Positions 44,406-51,775 of a stretch of DNA of 64,000 bases are shown here, piece by piece. The position numbers were made by a program, and so were the translations under genes. Source of the stretch: Methanomicrobiales archaeon. Its GTDB lineage: Archaea; Halobacteriota; Methanomicrobia; Methanomicrobiales; JACTUA01. Below the pieces are notes generated by a model that did not search any database, was not told the DNA's origin, and saw only the letters and a program-made list of their open reading frames with translations. The stretch spans positions 62,001-126,000 of the forward strand of contig JACTUA010000001.1 of assembly GCA_015660865.1 (NCBI GenBank), written 5' to 3'. Positions within the stretch are counted from its first letter, which is position 1; each line of letters starts with the position of its first letter.

Positions 44406-44464
44406 ACCGGATATTCACCCTTCATCCCACATGTTCATAACCGCAACAACCATAATAGGCATGG

Positions 44465-45709
44465 ATGGATCAGTTCCCCGCTGGCCTCCAGCCCGTGCCG
44501 GGGCCAACGGTGCTGGGGGTTGCCGAGATCTCGGGGATCATCTCCGATGCTCTTAACGACGAACGGTTCCAGGACATCTGGGTCCGCGGGGAGATCACAA
44601 GCTACAAGCATCACCACTCTGGCCACCGCTACTTCTCACTCTCAGAGCAGGTCTCGGGGAGGAATTTCGCCATCAAGTGTATCATGTGGCAGAGCAGGGC
44701 GCAATGCCTGGACTTCGAGCCCCGGGACGGTCTCGCGGTCATCGCCCTGGGGTCAGTCCAGGTCTACGAGGCCCGGGGGGACCTCGGGTTCTATGTCCAG
44801 GAGATGCTCCCTGCAGGCGAGGGGGAGAAGCACCTCCTTGTCGAGAAATGGAAGAGGGAGCTCGCGGCCGAGGGCCTCTTTGCAGAGGAGCGGAAGAAGC
44901 CGCTCCCCCTGTTCCCATCCACCGTTGGAGTTGTCACCGCACGGACCGGGGCCGTGCTGCAGGATATCCTGAACGTCATCGGGAGGCGCTTCCCTGTTGA
45001 GATCGTGCTCTCGTCGACGGCGGTGCAGGGGGATCTTGCCCACCTGGAGATCGCACGGGCGATACGCATCCTGGACGGCCGGGTGGACGTGATCATCGTC
45101 GCGAGGGGCGGGGGCTCCTTCGACGACCTCTTCCCTTTCAACCACCCCGACGTAGTGAGGGCGGTCGCGTGCTGCATGACCCCCGTTGTCTCCGCCGTGG
45201 GACACGAGGTCGACCATGTCCTCTGCGACCTCGCTGCAGACCGGCGGGCCCCGACTCCCTCTGCGGCGGCCGAGCTGGTCGTCCCCGATAAAGCGGAGCT
45301 TGCGAGGGAGATCTCGGGCTCCCTCGACCGCATGAGGAATGCCCTCGAGAAGAAGGTCCAGGCCGCCGCCCTCCTCCTCGAGGACCTGAGGCTCCGCCTG
45401 CAGCCGAGGAGGATCCTGAAGAGGATCAACGAGAACCGGGAAGAGGTTTCGGAGATGGAGGAAGACCTGAACCGTGCGATCCTTGCGAGGATCGAGCGGG
45501 GAAGGGGCGAACTCGCGAGGCTGAAGGCGCTGCTCGAGGGATGGAGCCCGCTCACGATCCTCTCGAGAGGTTACTGCATCGCCGAGAAGGAGGGAAAGGT
45601 AGTCCGATCAGCAGCGAATCTCAGTACCGGCGACAGGATCAAACTCCGGATGGCAGGTGGCGGCGCGAAGGCGCGTGTCGAGGAGGTATTCCATGACAAG
45701 GAAGTTTGA
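44465..45709 (+). CDS. xseA: Exonuclease VII large subunit
   Basis: Degrades single-stranded DNA in both directions with the small subunit. The 414-residue protein has an N-terminal OB domain (DIWVRGEITSYKHHHSGHRYFSL), the catalytic domain (PLFPSTVGVVTARTGAVLQDI, DVIIVARGGGSFDDLFPFN, VSAVGHEVDHVLCDLAADRR) and a C-terminal coiled coil. The gene is of bacterial type and is found only in some archaea. A nearby out-of-frame ATG at 44461 is not used. The next gene overlaps by 17 bases. Confidence 0.96.
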   Translation: MDQFPAGLQPVPGPTVLGVAEISGIISDALNDERFQDIWVRGEITSYKHHHSGHRYFSLSEQVSGRNFAIKCIMWQSRAQCLDFEPRDGLAVIALGSVQVYEARGDLGFYVQEMLPAGEGEKHLLVEKWKRELAAEGLFAEERKKPLPLFPSTVGVVTARTGAVLQDILNVIGRRFPVEIVLSSTAVQGDLAHLEIARAIRILDGRVDVIIVARGGGSFDDLFPFNHPDVVRAVACCMTPVVSAVGHEVDHVLCDLAADRRAPTPSAAAELVVPDKAELAREISGSLDRMRNALEKKVQAAALLLEDLRLRLQPRRILKRINENREEVSEMEEDLNRAILARIERGRGELARLKALLEGWSPLTILSRGYCIAEKEGKVVRSAANLSTGDRIKLRMAGGGAKARVEEVFHDKEV

Positions 45710-45875
45710 GGTGATGCTCGAGGAACTGAAGGAAGTGGTGAAGAAGATGGAGGACCCTGATACCGGGCTGGACGAGTCCATCGCCCTCTACGAGCGGGGT
45801 GCTGCGCTCATCCACGAGTGCGAACGGAAGCTCGCGGAGGCGGAGCTGAAGGTGACCGAGGTTACCGAGGGGTAA
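45693..45875 (+). CDS. xseB: Exonuclease VII small subunit
   Basis: A 60-residue all-helical protein (KFEVMLEELKEVVKKMEDPD, TGLDESIALYERGAALIHECE) that wraps the large subunit. GGAGGT lies 6 bases before the ATG. It ends 14 bases into the convergent DUF371 gene. Confidence 0.93.
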   Translation: MTRKFEVMLEELKEVVKKMEDPDTGLDESIALYERGAALIHECERKLAEAELKVTEVTEG

Positions 45876-46302
45876 CTTCCTCCAGCGCGGCGATCATCTC
45901 CACCTCGAGCTCGGCCCCTTCCCGGAGTGCCCGAATGAGATCGCGGGGAAGGGTCGCGGCAACCTGATCGCAGTGGACCGCCACGGTCCTCTCGCAGACG
46001 AAACTGCTCCTCCGCCACACGAGATCGGACGGGTGTCCGAGGGTCATCCGTGAGGAGCCACGCCCGTGCACCTCGGCCGAGAACGCTCCCACTGTGAGCC
46101 TCGTAACAAGAATCGCCCTGTCATCGGCGAGCACCCTCCTGAACTCCGGCGAGAGGCCTCCCGCGCCCCTGTCAGCCCGGACCCCGATGATGCAGTCCCC
46201 CTGCCGGGTGAGGTGGTCCACCGTTGTCACCTCAAACGTCGTCGGGTGGGTTGCCCTGACAAGGGGATGCCCCCTGCAGGTTATCCTCTCCTCCGCCTCC
46301 AT
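45862..46302 (-). CDS. DUF371-family protein
   Basis: A 146-residue protein (EERITCRGHPLVRATHPTTFE, LTRQGDCIIGVRADRG, LGHPSDLVWRRSSFV, RTVAVHCDQVAATLPRDLI). DUF371 is a small archaeal family of unknown function, with a conserved RGHP...ATHxTTxE start. It is divergent from the zinc-finger gene at 34-base distance, each gene seeming to use a TATA box beside the other's start codon. Confidence 0.85.
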   Translation of the reverse strand: MEAEERITCRGHPLVRATHPTTFEVTTVDHLTRQGDCIIGVRADRGAGGLSPEFRRVLADDRAILVTRLTVGAFSAEVHGRGSSRMTLGHPSDLVWRRSSFVCERTVAVHCDQVAATLPRDLIRALREGAELEVEMIAALEEVTPR

Positions 46303-46336
46303 CTTTTTATTATGTGGAGGGCTCCATTCATATAAA
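46303..46336. promoter_or_regulatory. Face-to-face overlapping promoters in a 34-bp gap
   Basis: CTTTTTATTATG (46303-46313) serves the plus-strand gene, about 29 bases before its ATG at 46337. TTTATATGA on the minus strand (46328-46336) serves the DUF371 gene, about 28 bases before 46302. Each box therefore touches the start codon of the opposite gene and both mRNAs would be leaderless. Confidence 0.55.
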
Positions 46337-46912
46337 ATGCATATCATCCTCCCCTGCCCCTCCTGCGGCGAGGAATGCGAGCATCTCCTCGTGGACGAAT
46401 CCCGCAACCCCGTCGTCCGCTGCACCATCTGCGGCCACATCCACCGGAGGGTACCGGCGAAGGAGGAGGAGGAGATCCCGGTCAGGGTCATCGTGAGCCA
46501 GGAGGGGGAGTCCCGGGTCTGCTCGGTATCCCTCGAGCCCGCGGAGTTCGTTGCCGTCGGCGACTTCCTGGCGGCCGAGTGCGGGGACGAGGCCTTCGGG
46601 GTCGAGGTGACCTCCATCGAGGCGAAAGGGAAGCGGGTGAAGAAGGCGAGGGCACGGGATACCTCGGCCCTCTGGACGAGGGCGATCGACCAGGTGGTGG
46701 TCAGGGCCTCGGTCCACAAGGGCTGGGTCACGAGCCCCGTCTCGGTTGTCTGCGAGGGGAATGAGGAATTTTCCGTCGGGGAATCCTGGACCTTCGGTCC
46801 CCTCCCCTTCCGCATCACCCACGTGAAGCTCCGGAACGGGAAGGTGCTCCGCAAAGACGGGCAGAGGGCTCCCGCACGGGCCGTGAAAAGGATCTACGGG
46901 AACCGGTTATAG
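46337..46912 (+). CDS. HVO_0476-type zinc-finger protein
   Basis: A 191-residue archaeal protein with an N-terminal zinc ribbon (PCPSCGEECEHLLV and VRCTICGHIHRR) and a conserved C-terminal beta-rich part (SVGESWTFGPLPFRITHVKL). I place it with the HVO_0476 family; its role is unknown. The gene ends CGG-TTA-TAG inside the first copy of a 74-bp tandem repeat derived from the convergent thioredoxin gene. Confidence 0.82.
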   Translation: MHIILPCPSCGEECEHLLVDESRNPVVRCTICGHIHRRVPAKEEEEIPVRVIVSQEGESRVCSVSLEPAEFVAVGDFLAAECGDEAFGVEVTSIEAKGKRVKKARARDTSALWTRAIDQVVVRASVHKGWVTSPVSVVCEGNEEFSVGESWTFGPLPFRITHVKLRNGKVLRKDGQRAPARAVKRIYGNRL

Positions 46913-47050
46913 GTACTCCTTCACCGCCGCCCCGAGAGTACTTAATACCGGAAGATCCAGAAGTTCGTATCCAGTACCGGTTAGAGGTCCTTCTTCAAGG
47001 CCGCCTCGAGAGTACTCCTTTTCCGGATATCAGAGGTTTCATGTCCTGTT
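46903..47050 (-). repeat. Two decayed tandem copies (74-bp period) of the thioredoxin gene 3' end
   Basis: CCGGTTA begins at 46903, 46977 and 47051, exactly 74 bases apart; the third copy is the real gene end. On the minus strand the copies read STLGAAVKEYL-stop, STLEAALKKDL-stop and ELEAALKEYL-stop. The 17 bases TTCAAGGCCGCCTCGAG are identical in copies two and three. The repeats fill nearly the whole gap between the two convergent genes. Confidence 0.85.
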
Positions 47051-47054
47051 CCGG

Positions 47055-47315
47055 TTATAAATACTCCTTCAAGGCCGCCTCGAGCTCCTCGCGGTGGACG
47101 AGCCCCTCGAAGCGTTTCATCTCCTTTCCATTCTTAAGGATGACGATGGTGGGGGTGACGTGGAGGTGGTACTGGCTGACGAAACGCGGGTTCTTTACCG
47201 CGTCGATCTCCTGGATCTCGATGTGCAGGGCCTTCTCCACCTGGCGGTTGATGGGGGACTGCTCGACGCATCCCATGCACCCCTCCTGGTCGAAACAGAG
47301 GACCGCGACTCCCAT
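47055..47315 (-). CDS. Thioredoxin/glutaredoxin-like protein
   Basis: An 86-residue thioredoxin-fold protein with the active site CMGC (FDQEGCMGCVEQSPINRQVE), the cis-proline in HVTPTIVILKNG and a C-terminal helix. Shorter than classical thioredoxin, like the mini-thioredoxins of methanogens that reduce protein disulfides. Two decayed tandem copies of its 3' end follow the stop. Confidence 0.9.
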   Translation of the reverse strand: MGVAVLCFDQEGCMGCVEQSPINRQVEKALHIEIQEIDAVKNPRFVSQYHLHVTPTIVILKNGKEMKRFEGLVHREELEAALKEYL

Positions 47316-47356
47316 GGGAGAAGGATAGGGGAGAGGGGTTAAAAAGGTATGAGGTC

Positions 47357-48055
47357 CTATTTGATTGCCGTTACCGTGATATCTGCTGACGGGTAGCGGT
47401 GCTGGACCTCAATAGAGTCCCCGGTCTTGTTGATGACGGTCCCGATCCTGAACACCGCATTCGTGGGACTGGAGTTGTACCCGTTCACGCCCTGGACCAT
47501 GGGGGTCTCCGAGATCCCGATGGGAACAAGGTCGCCCAGAGCGGTGGCGGTGAAGTTCCCGCCCATGGCCGTAAATTCATATTTTTGCATGGTGATGATA
47601 AGGGGATCGGAGAAGGTGAAATGGATGGTCTTCGTATCGCCCGTCTTCATGCCCAGGACTCCCGCATCGAGCTCGTCCAGCTCCTGCCCGAGGATCCCGA
47701 ACTTGATCTGCCCGCCGGAACGGCTCAGATAATAATTATCCGCCTGCAGCCCGGTGTAAGGGGGGTTTCCGACATACCCTGCCCGGACCGTGAGGGGTGA
47801 GGTGTAAAAGAACGGGTATCCGCGGGCAAGGGCGGTCTGGTAGAGGTTCTGGTCCGTGGTAAGGACGGGCTGGCCCATGGCATCGCGGAGCGTGAGATCG
47901 ATGGTAACGGTATCGTTGGCCATCACGGTCCTGAAGGACTGGAGCCAGCTCGACCCCATGGCGGAGAGGACCATCATGGCAACAAAGAGCACCCCCACCG
48001 CGATGACGAAGACCTTCTTCCAGGGAAAAATCTCTGTTTTCTTCTCCTTTTTCAT
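47357..48055 (-). CDS. Membrane-anchored FKBP-type peptidyl-prolyl isomerase-like protein
   Basis: A 232-residue protein with a basic start, one transmembrane segment (about residues 13-33) and an outward-facing domain. GILGQELDELDAGVLGMKTG is the FKBP loop usually reading GVLPGFEEALLGMKVGE, and TKTIHFTF the following strand, as in SlyD-like archaeal FKBPs. It could help fold exported proteins. Aromatic pocket residues are only partly recognisable, so activity is uncertain. Confidence 0.72.
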   Translation of the reverse strand: MKKEKKTEIFPWKKVFVIAVGVLFVAMMVLSAMGSSWLQSFRTVMANDTVTIDLTLRDAMGQPVLTTDQNLYQTALARGYPFFYTSPLTVRAGYVGNPPYTGLQADNYYLSRSGGQIKFGILGQELDELDAGVLGMKTGDTKTIHFTFSDPLIITMQKYEFTAMGGNFTATALGDLVPIGISETPMVQGVNGYNSSPTNAVFRIGTVINKTGDSIEVQHRYPSADITVTAIK

Positions 48056-48253
48056 CCGTACTTAGGAGGATTCACGGCGAGATAAACTCTTTCATGGGCC
48101 CGGTTGCAGGTATACGCGGGTCAGGGCGACCCCGGATCCTGACTGGAACGGGGTGGATATCGGGGAAGAACCCATCCGGATTCACGACGGTTATCATCCT
48201 GCACATGCGATTCGGGGATCATCGTATTCTTGAAATTGAGAGGTGGAGAGACC

Positions 48254-48280
48254 TATATATACTCCCGTGGCTACCGGTAG
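48254..48280 (+). promoter_or_regulatory. hsp20 promoter: TATA box followed by palindrome
   Basis: TATATATA (48254-48261) and the perfect 10-base palindrome CTACCGGTAG (48271-48280), which covers the expected transcript start near 48280. This position suits a repressor that blocks initiation until heat shock. Confidence 0.5.
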
Positions 48281-48332
48281 TTACCCCATGCCCAAAGGAG
48301 CATGGACCTCACTACCGTGAGTGGAGGAACTT

Positions 48333-48818
48333 ATGGCGTGGAGACGGAGATATCTCTTGGGTCCGTTCTGGAACGAGTTCGATGATTTCATGCAGGACAT
48401 GGAGACCCAGTTCAACGAGATGCTGGAGGAGCTCGCCACCACCAAGGCCCTTCCCGGAAAGGAGATGAGGGCGAGGATGCTCCCCGCGATCCGCGGCGAG
48501 TTCCGGGTGGACGTGAAGGAGCATGATGACGAGATCATCGTCGCTGCCGATCTCCCGGGCGTAGAGAAGGAGGACGTGAGTATTGCGGTCGTGGATCCCC
48601 GTACCCTCAGGATCGCGTTCTCGCGGAGCGCCGAGACGGAAGAGAAGGAGGAAGGGTACTTCGTCCGGGAGAGGACCTACGGGTCCATGGACAGGGTTGT
48701 GAGGCTGCCCTCTGATGTAGCAGACGAGGGCGCCACAGCGACCTTCAAGAACGGCGTCCTGGAGGTCAGGCTGAAGAAGGCCACCCCCGAGTCCGTGAAG
48801 AAGATCCCCATCGAATAA
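48333..48818 (+). CDS. hsp20: Small heat-shock protein, Hsp20 family
   Basis: A 161-residue ATP-independent holdase. The alpha-crystallin domain runs from about residue 55 to 150 (FRVDVKEHDDEIIVAADLPG, RERTYGSMDRVVRLP, ATATFKNGVLEVRLKKA), with the conserved GVLEVRL near the end. GGAGG 7 bases before 48333 decides the start over the in-frame GTG at 48321. A T6 run (48825-48830) follows. Confidence 0.94.
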   Translation: MAWRRRYLLGPFWNEFDDFMQDMETQFNEMLEELATTKALPGKEMRARMLPAIRGEFRVDVKEHDDEIIVAADLPGVEKEDVSIAVVDPRTLRIAFSRSAETEEKEEGYFVRERTYGSMDRVVRLPSDVADEGATATFKNGVLEVRLKKATPESVKKIPIE

Positions 48819-48870
48819 ACCTCTTTTTTCACCGATCAATTCAAGTAACCGGAACGTCCAGCTCTGTGTG

Positions 48871-49656
48871 ATGGACAAGAAGAAGGTCAGGGACTACATG
48901 ACCTACGACGTCGTGACGGTCGATGTCCATGCCACGGTGAAGGACGTCATCGAGACCATCCAGACGACGAAACACGACGGATTTCCCGTGACCAACACCG
49001 GCGAGGTGGTGGGCTACATCTCCGCCCGGGACCTCCTCTTCGTCCACCCGAGTACCCCGGTAGAGCGGATCATGTCCACCCATCTTATCGTCGCCGACCC
49101 CGACATGTCCATCAACGACGCTGCCCGGGTCATCTTCAGGAGCGGGATCCAGAAGCTGCCGGTCGTGGACGAGATGAACAAGCTCCTGGGGATCATCTCG
49201 AACGCGGATGTCATCCGCTCCCAGATCGAGCATGTCTCCCCCGACAAGGTCTTCAAGTTTATCGATACCCTGAGGAAGCTCTATGGTGTCGAGCCGAAAC
49301 TCCACCGTGACCAGGTGGAGATCGATACCCTCCTGCCCACCCAGACCAAGATCTACGAGGACGAGCTCGAGGGGAGGATGTACGAGATCAAGAAAGGGCT
49401 CGCCGAGCCCCTGATCGTCGTCAAGCGCCCGGGCCGGTTCATCCTCGTCGACGGCCATCACCGTGCGATCGCGGCAAAGAGGCTCGGGATCACCCACCTC
49501 GAGGCCTATATCATCGAGATCGACAAGGATATCGAGCTCGGGATGGAGCGGACGGCCCGGGCCATGAACCTCTCAAGCCTCGACGACATCAAAGTCATGG
49601 ACTACGCCCGCCACCCCCTCGTCGCCCTCACCCACCGCCTGGTCCGGCACGGGTGA
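48871..49656 (+). CDS. CBS-domain protein with C-terminal ParB-like nuclease domain
   Basis: A 261-residue protein. Two CBS domains occupy residues 1-125 (VRDYMTYDVVTVDVHATVKD, IMSTHLIVADPDMSINDA). A ParB/Srx-like domain follows (VEIDTLLPTQTKIYEDELEG, LIVVKRPGRFILVDGHHRAIAAKRLG, with the conserved DGHHR motif). The DGHHR box binds nucleotide (CTP or ATP) in relatives. It is a probable nucleotide-responsive regulator; its target is unknown. An in-frame GTG precedes the ATG by one codon. Confidence 0.85.
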   Translation: MDKKKVRDYMTYDVVTVDVHATVKDVIETIQTTKHDGFPVTNTGEVVGYISARDLLFVHPSTPVERIMSTHLIVADPDMSINDAARVIFRSGIQKLPVVDEMNKLLGIISNADVIRSQIEHVSPDKVFKFIDTLRKLYGVEPKLHRDQVEIDTLLPTQTKIYEDELEGRMYEIKKGLAEPLIVVKRPGRFILVDGHHRAIAAKRLGITHLEAYIIEIDKDIELGMERTARAMNLSSLDDIKVMDYARHPLVALTHRLVRHG

Positions 49657-49657
49657 A

Positions 49658-50836
49658 TCAGGAGCCGCCGATACTCGGGTCGAACTTCGGGTTGAGCACA
49701 TGCTCCCTGACGATCGTCTTCTCCTCGACTGTCACCTCGGGCCAGATGCGGGTCCCCGAGTGGACCACGACCCCGTCCCTGAGCACGACCCGGGGCCCGA
49801 TGATGGTGTCGTTCTCGATGCTGCACTCCTCCCCCATCACGGTATCGGTATCGATGACAGAACCGCTGATCGTGCAGTTCCTCCCGATCACGACCCGGTT
49901 GTAGATGGAGGAAGAGAAGATCTTCGTGTGCCCCCTGATGGTGCACCCCTCCCCGATGGAAGTATAGGGGCCGATGAGGACGTTCCCCTCGATAGTTGTA
50001 CCGGCCCCGATGGAAACAGGGCCGATGATCCGGGAGTGGGTGCCCAGGGTCACGGACCCGGAGAACTGGACAGGTCCGGCGATCTGGGCCCCCTGGACAT
50101 GGAGATCGCCGGAGACCGCCATGTACTGGATCTCCTGGAGCTTCCAGCGCTCGGCCTGTCGGAGGGACCGGGGGCTCCCGACATCGGTCCAGTTGCCCCG
50201 TGCGAGCCAGCCCCTCAGGATATGGCCCTCTGAGAGGAGCTTCGGGAAGAGGTCCCGGGCGAAGTCATACTTCCTGCCGTGAGGGATATGGTCGAAGATC
50301 TCGGGGTCGCAGACATACATCCCCGTGCTCGCCAGGTTCGAGAAGATCTCGCCCGGCCCGGGCTTTTCCTTGAACCTTTTTATATGGTAGTTCACATCGA
50401 TCTCGGCGATCCCGAACTCGCTCGGGTCGTCGATTGAGATGAGGCCGATGGTGGTGATCCCCTTCCCGTAGGCATGGGAGCGGAAGAACTCGAGAAGGTT
50501 CACGTCGGTGACATGGTCCCCGCCGACCACCAGGAACCTGCCCCCTTCAAGGTGGCGCTGGGCGTTCTTCACGGAGCCGGCGGTCCCGAGCTTGGTCTTC
50601 TCCTGGACGTACCTGATGTTTGTGCCAAAGAGGGAGCCATCGCCGAGCGCCTTCTCGATCACCTCCCCCATGTACCCAAGGGTGAGGACCATCTCGGTGA
50701 ACCCCAGGTTGGAGAGGTGGGAGACCAGGTGGGCAATGGACGGGATGTTTACGATGGGGATGCAGGGCTTGGGCCGCTCGAAGGTGAGAGGCCTGAGCCG
50801 GGTTCCCTCGCCCCCGCACATGATGCAGACCTTCAT
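49658..50836 (-). CDS. Sugar-phosphate nucleotidyltransferase with left-handed beta-helix
   Basis: A 392-residue NDP-sugar synthase. The N-terminal nucleotidyltransferase domain has CGGEGTRLRPLTFERPKPC and VVGGDHVTDVNL, with the catalytic metal Asp in GDHV. The C-terminal part (about residues 245-375) is a hexapeptide left-handed beta-helix (IIGPVSIGAGTTIEGNVLIG, CTIRGHTKIFSSSIYNRVVI). It makes an activated sugar for glycans, either UDP-, GDP- or dTDP-linked; sequence alone does not decide which. Confidence 0.88.
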   Translation of the reverse strand: MKVCIMCGGEGTRLRPLTFERPKPCIPIVNIPSIAHLVSHLSNLGFTEMVLTLGYMGEVIEKALGDGSLFGTNIRYVQEKTKLGTAGSVKNAQRHLEGGRFLVVGGDHVTDVNLLEFFRSHAYGKGITTIGLISIDDPSEFGIAEIDVNYHIKRFKEKPGPGEIFSNLASTGMYVCDPEIFDHIPHGRKYDFARDLFPKLLSEGHILRGWLARGNWTDVGSPRSLRQAERWKLQEIQYMAVSGDLHVQGAQIAGPVQFSGSVTLGTHSRIIGPVSIGAGTTIEGNVLIGPYTSIGEGCTIRGHTKIFSSSIYNRVVIGRNCTISGSVIDTDTVMGEECSIENDTIIGPRVVLRDGVVVHSGTRIWPEVTVEEKTIVREHVLNPKFDPSIGGS

Positions 50837-50898
50837 CGAGGAGTATGGGGCGGCGGGGTTCTTAAGGGTCGCGGGAGGCCTGCGCCCGGGGTGAACGT

Positions 50899-50990
50899 AA
50901 GGATCCGGACCTGGGGGCGCATGGGGGTCCGGGGCCGGGAGGGCACAAAGGGATCCGGGGCCGATGATGCACAGGGGATCCGGGCATAGC
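50899..50990 (+). repeat. Four tandem copies of the ~25-bp GGATCC-type repeat
   Basis: The GATCCGG or GGTCCGG cores start at 50902, 50926, 50952 and 50977, spaced 24, 26 and 25 bases. CACAAAGGGATCCGGG at 50944-50959 is identical to 41576-41591. The array fills the gap between the divergent nucleotidyltransferase and Cys-cluster genes. No open frame continues through it. Confidence 0.7.
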
Positions 50991-51027
50991 TAAACCATTA
51001 AGCCGCAGCCCGGGAGACACCCTCAGG

Positions 51028-51525
51028 ATGCCCTCTTTCGCCTGCACCCGGTGCGGGAAGTGCTGCATGAACTTCGGCGAATTGATACGTATCGAACGGG
51101 AGCTCTCTGGTACCGAGTTTTCCTGCCGGTTCCTCATCACGAACGAGGTCTTCAGGGCACGGGTCATGCCCGAGTGGAGGGAGATCTTCTCGGATACGGC
51201 CGAGGTGGATGCCCACCCGGCATGGTGCCGCTTCCTCAGGCGTTCTCCGGAGGGGCCGGGCTTCGTCTGCACCGTCCACGACTCGAACGCCTCTATCTGC
51301 CGCGAGTTCCGGTGCTGCCTGATGCGGATCTATGACCGGACAGGAAGACAGGTCGGGAAGATCGGCGGGAACCGGGGCCTCATCTCCGAGGACGAGTGCC
51401 TGAACCAGTTCTTCCGCGAGCACGTGGCGGTGATCGAGGGCTCTTCCCTGAAGGACTGGCTTGGGAAGGCGGGGAAAGCCCTCTCTTCAGCCGGATACCG
51501 GGTGGTCATCTATGACGAGGACTAG
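51028..51525 (+). CDS. YkgJ-family cysteine-cluster protein
   Basis: A 165-residue protein with an N-terminal CTRCGKCCMNFGE motif and further Cys in FSCRFL, HPAWCRFL, GFVCTVHD and ICREFRCCLMRIYD. The family is thought to bind zinc or an Fe-S cluster (CxxCxxCC); no enzymatic role is established. It is followed by another small Cys-containing gene 19 bases on. Confidence 0.85.
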   Translation: MPSFACTRCGKCCMNFGELIRIERELSGTEFSCRFLITNEVFRARVMPEWREIFSDTAEVDAHPAWCRFLRRSPEGPGFVCTVHDSNASICREFRCCLMRIYDRTGRQVGKIGGNRGLISEDECLNQFFREHVAVIEGSSLKDWLGKAGKALSSAGYRVVIYDED

Positions 51526-51544
51526 GCGCATCCTAGCGGTCACG

Positions 51545-51775
51545 ATGGGGAAGGTGGAATGCCTTGTCGGAGAGCCAGTTACCCTGGACCGGTGCAGGTT
51601 CTGCGCCCACTCCACCTCCTTCCGGATCAAAGGTGTATGGATCACCTCCCCCGCTCGGGCCTACTGCATGAGGAGCAAGGCCGAGAAGGACGTGGACCTC
51701 TCGACGGTGGAAGAAGTGGAGTGTGACGATCTCGGAGGGGAGGGGTACCGCTCCATCATGAATATCATCAGCTAG
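51545..51775 (+). CDS. Small conserved Cys-containing protein
   Basis: A 76-residue protein that I cannot name. Cys residues sit in [30 protein letters not shown] and EVECDDLGG, a spacing that may bind a metal. Its position directly behind the YkgJ-type gene suggests cotranscription. A start at 51512, overlapping the previous gene, would add 11 residues. It overlaps the convergent cobyric acid synthase by 8 bases. Confidence 0.65.
   Translation: MGKVECLVGEPVTLDRCRFCAHSTSFRIKGVWITSPARAYCMRSKAEKDVDLSTVEEVECDDLGGEGYRSIMNIIS

Noticed and set aside
44461-44463. ATG at 44461 as xseA start
   Set aside because: It is out of frame with the XseA protein; the in-frame ATG is at 44465.
50885-50995. Small gene between the nucleotidyltransferase and the Cys-cluster protein
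   Set aside because: Open stretches here reflect four tandem GC-rich repeat units; the reading has no ribosome-binding site and no protein-like composition.
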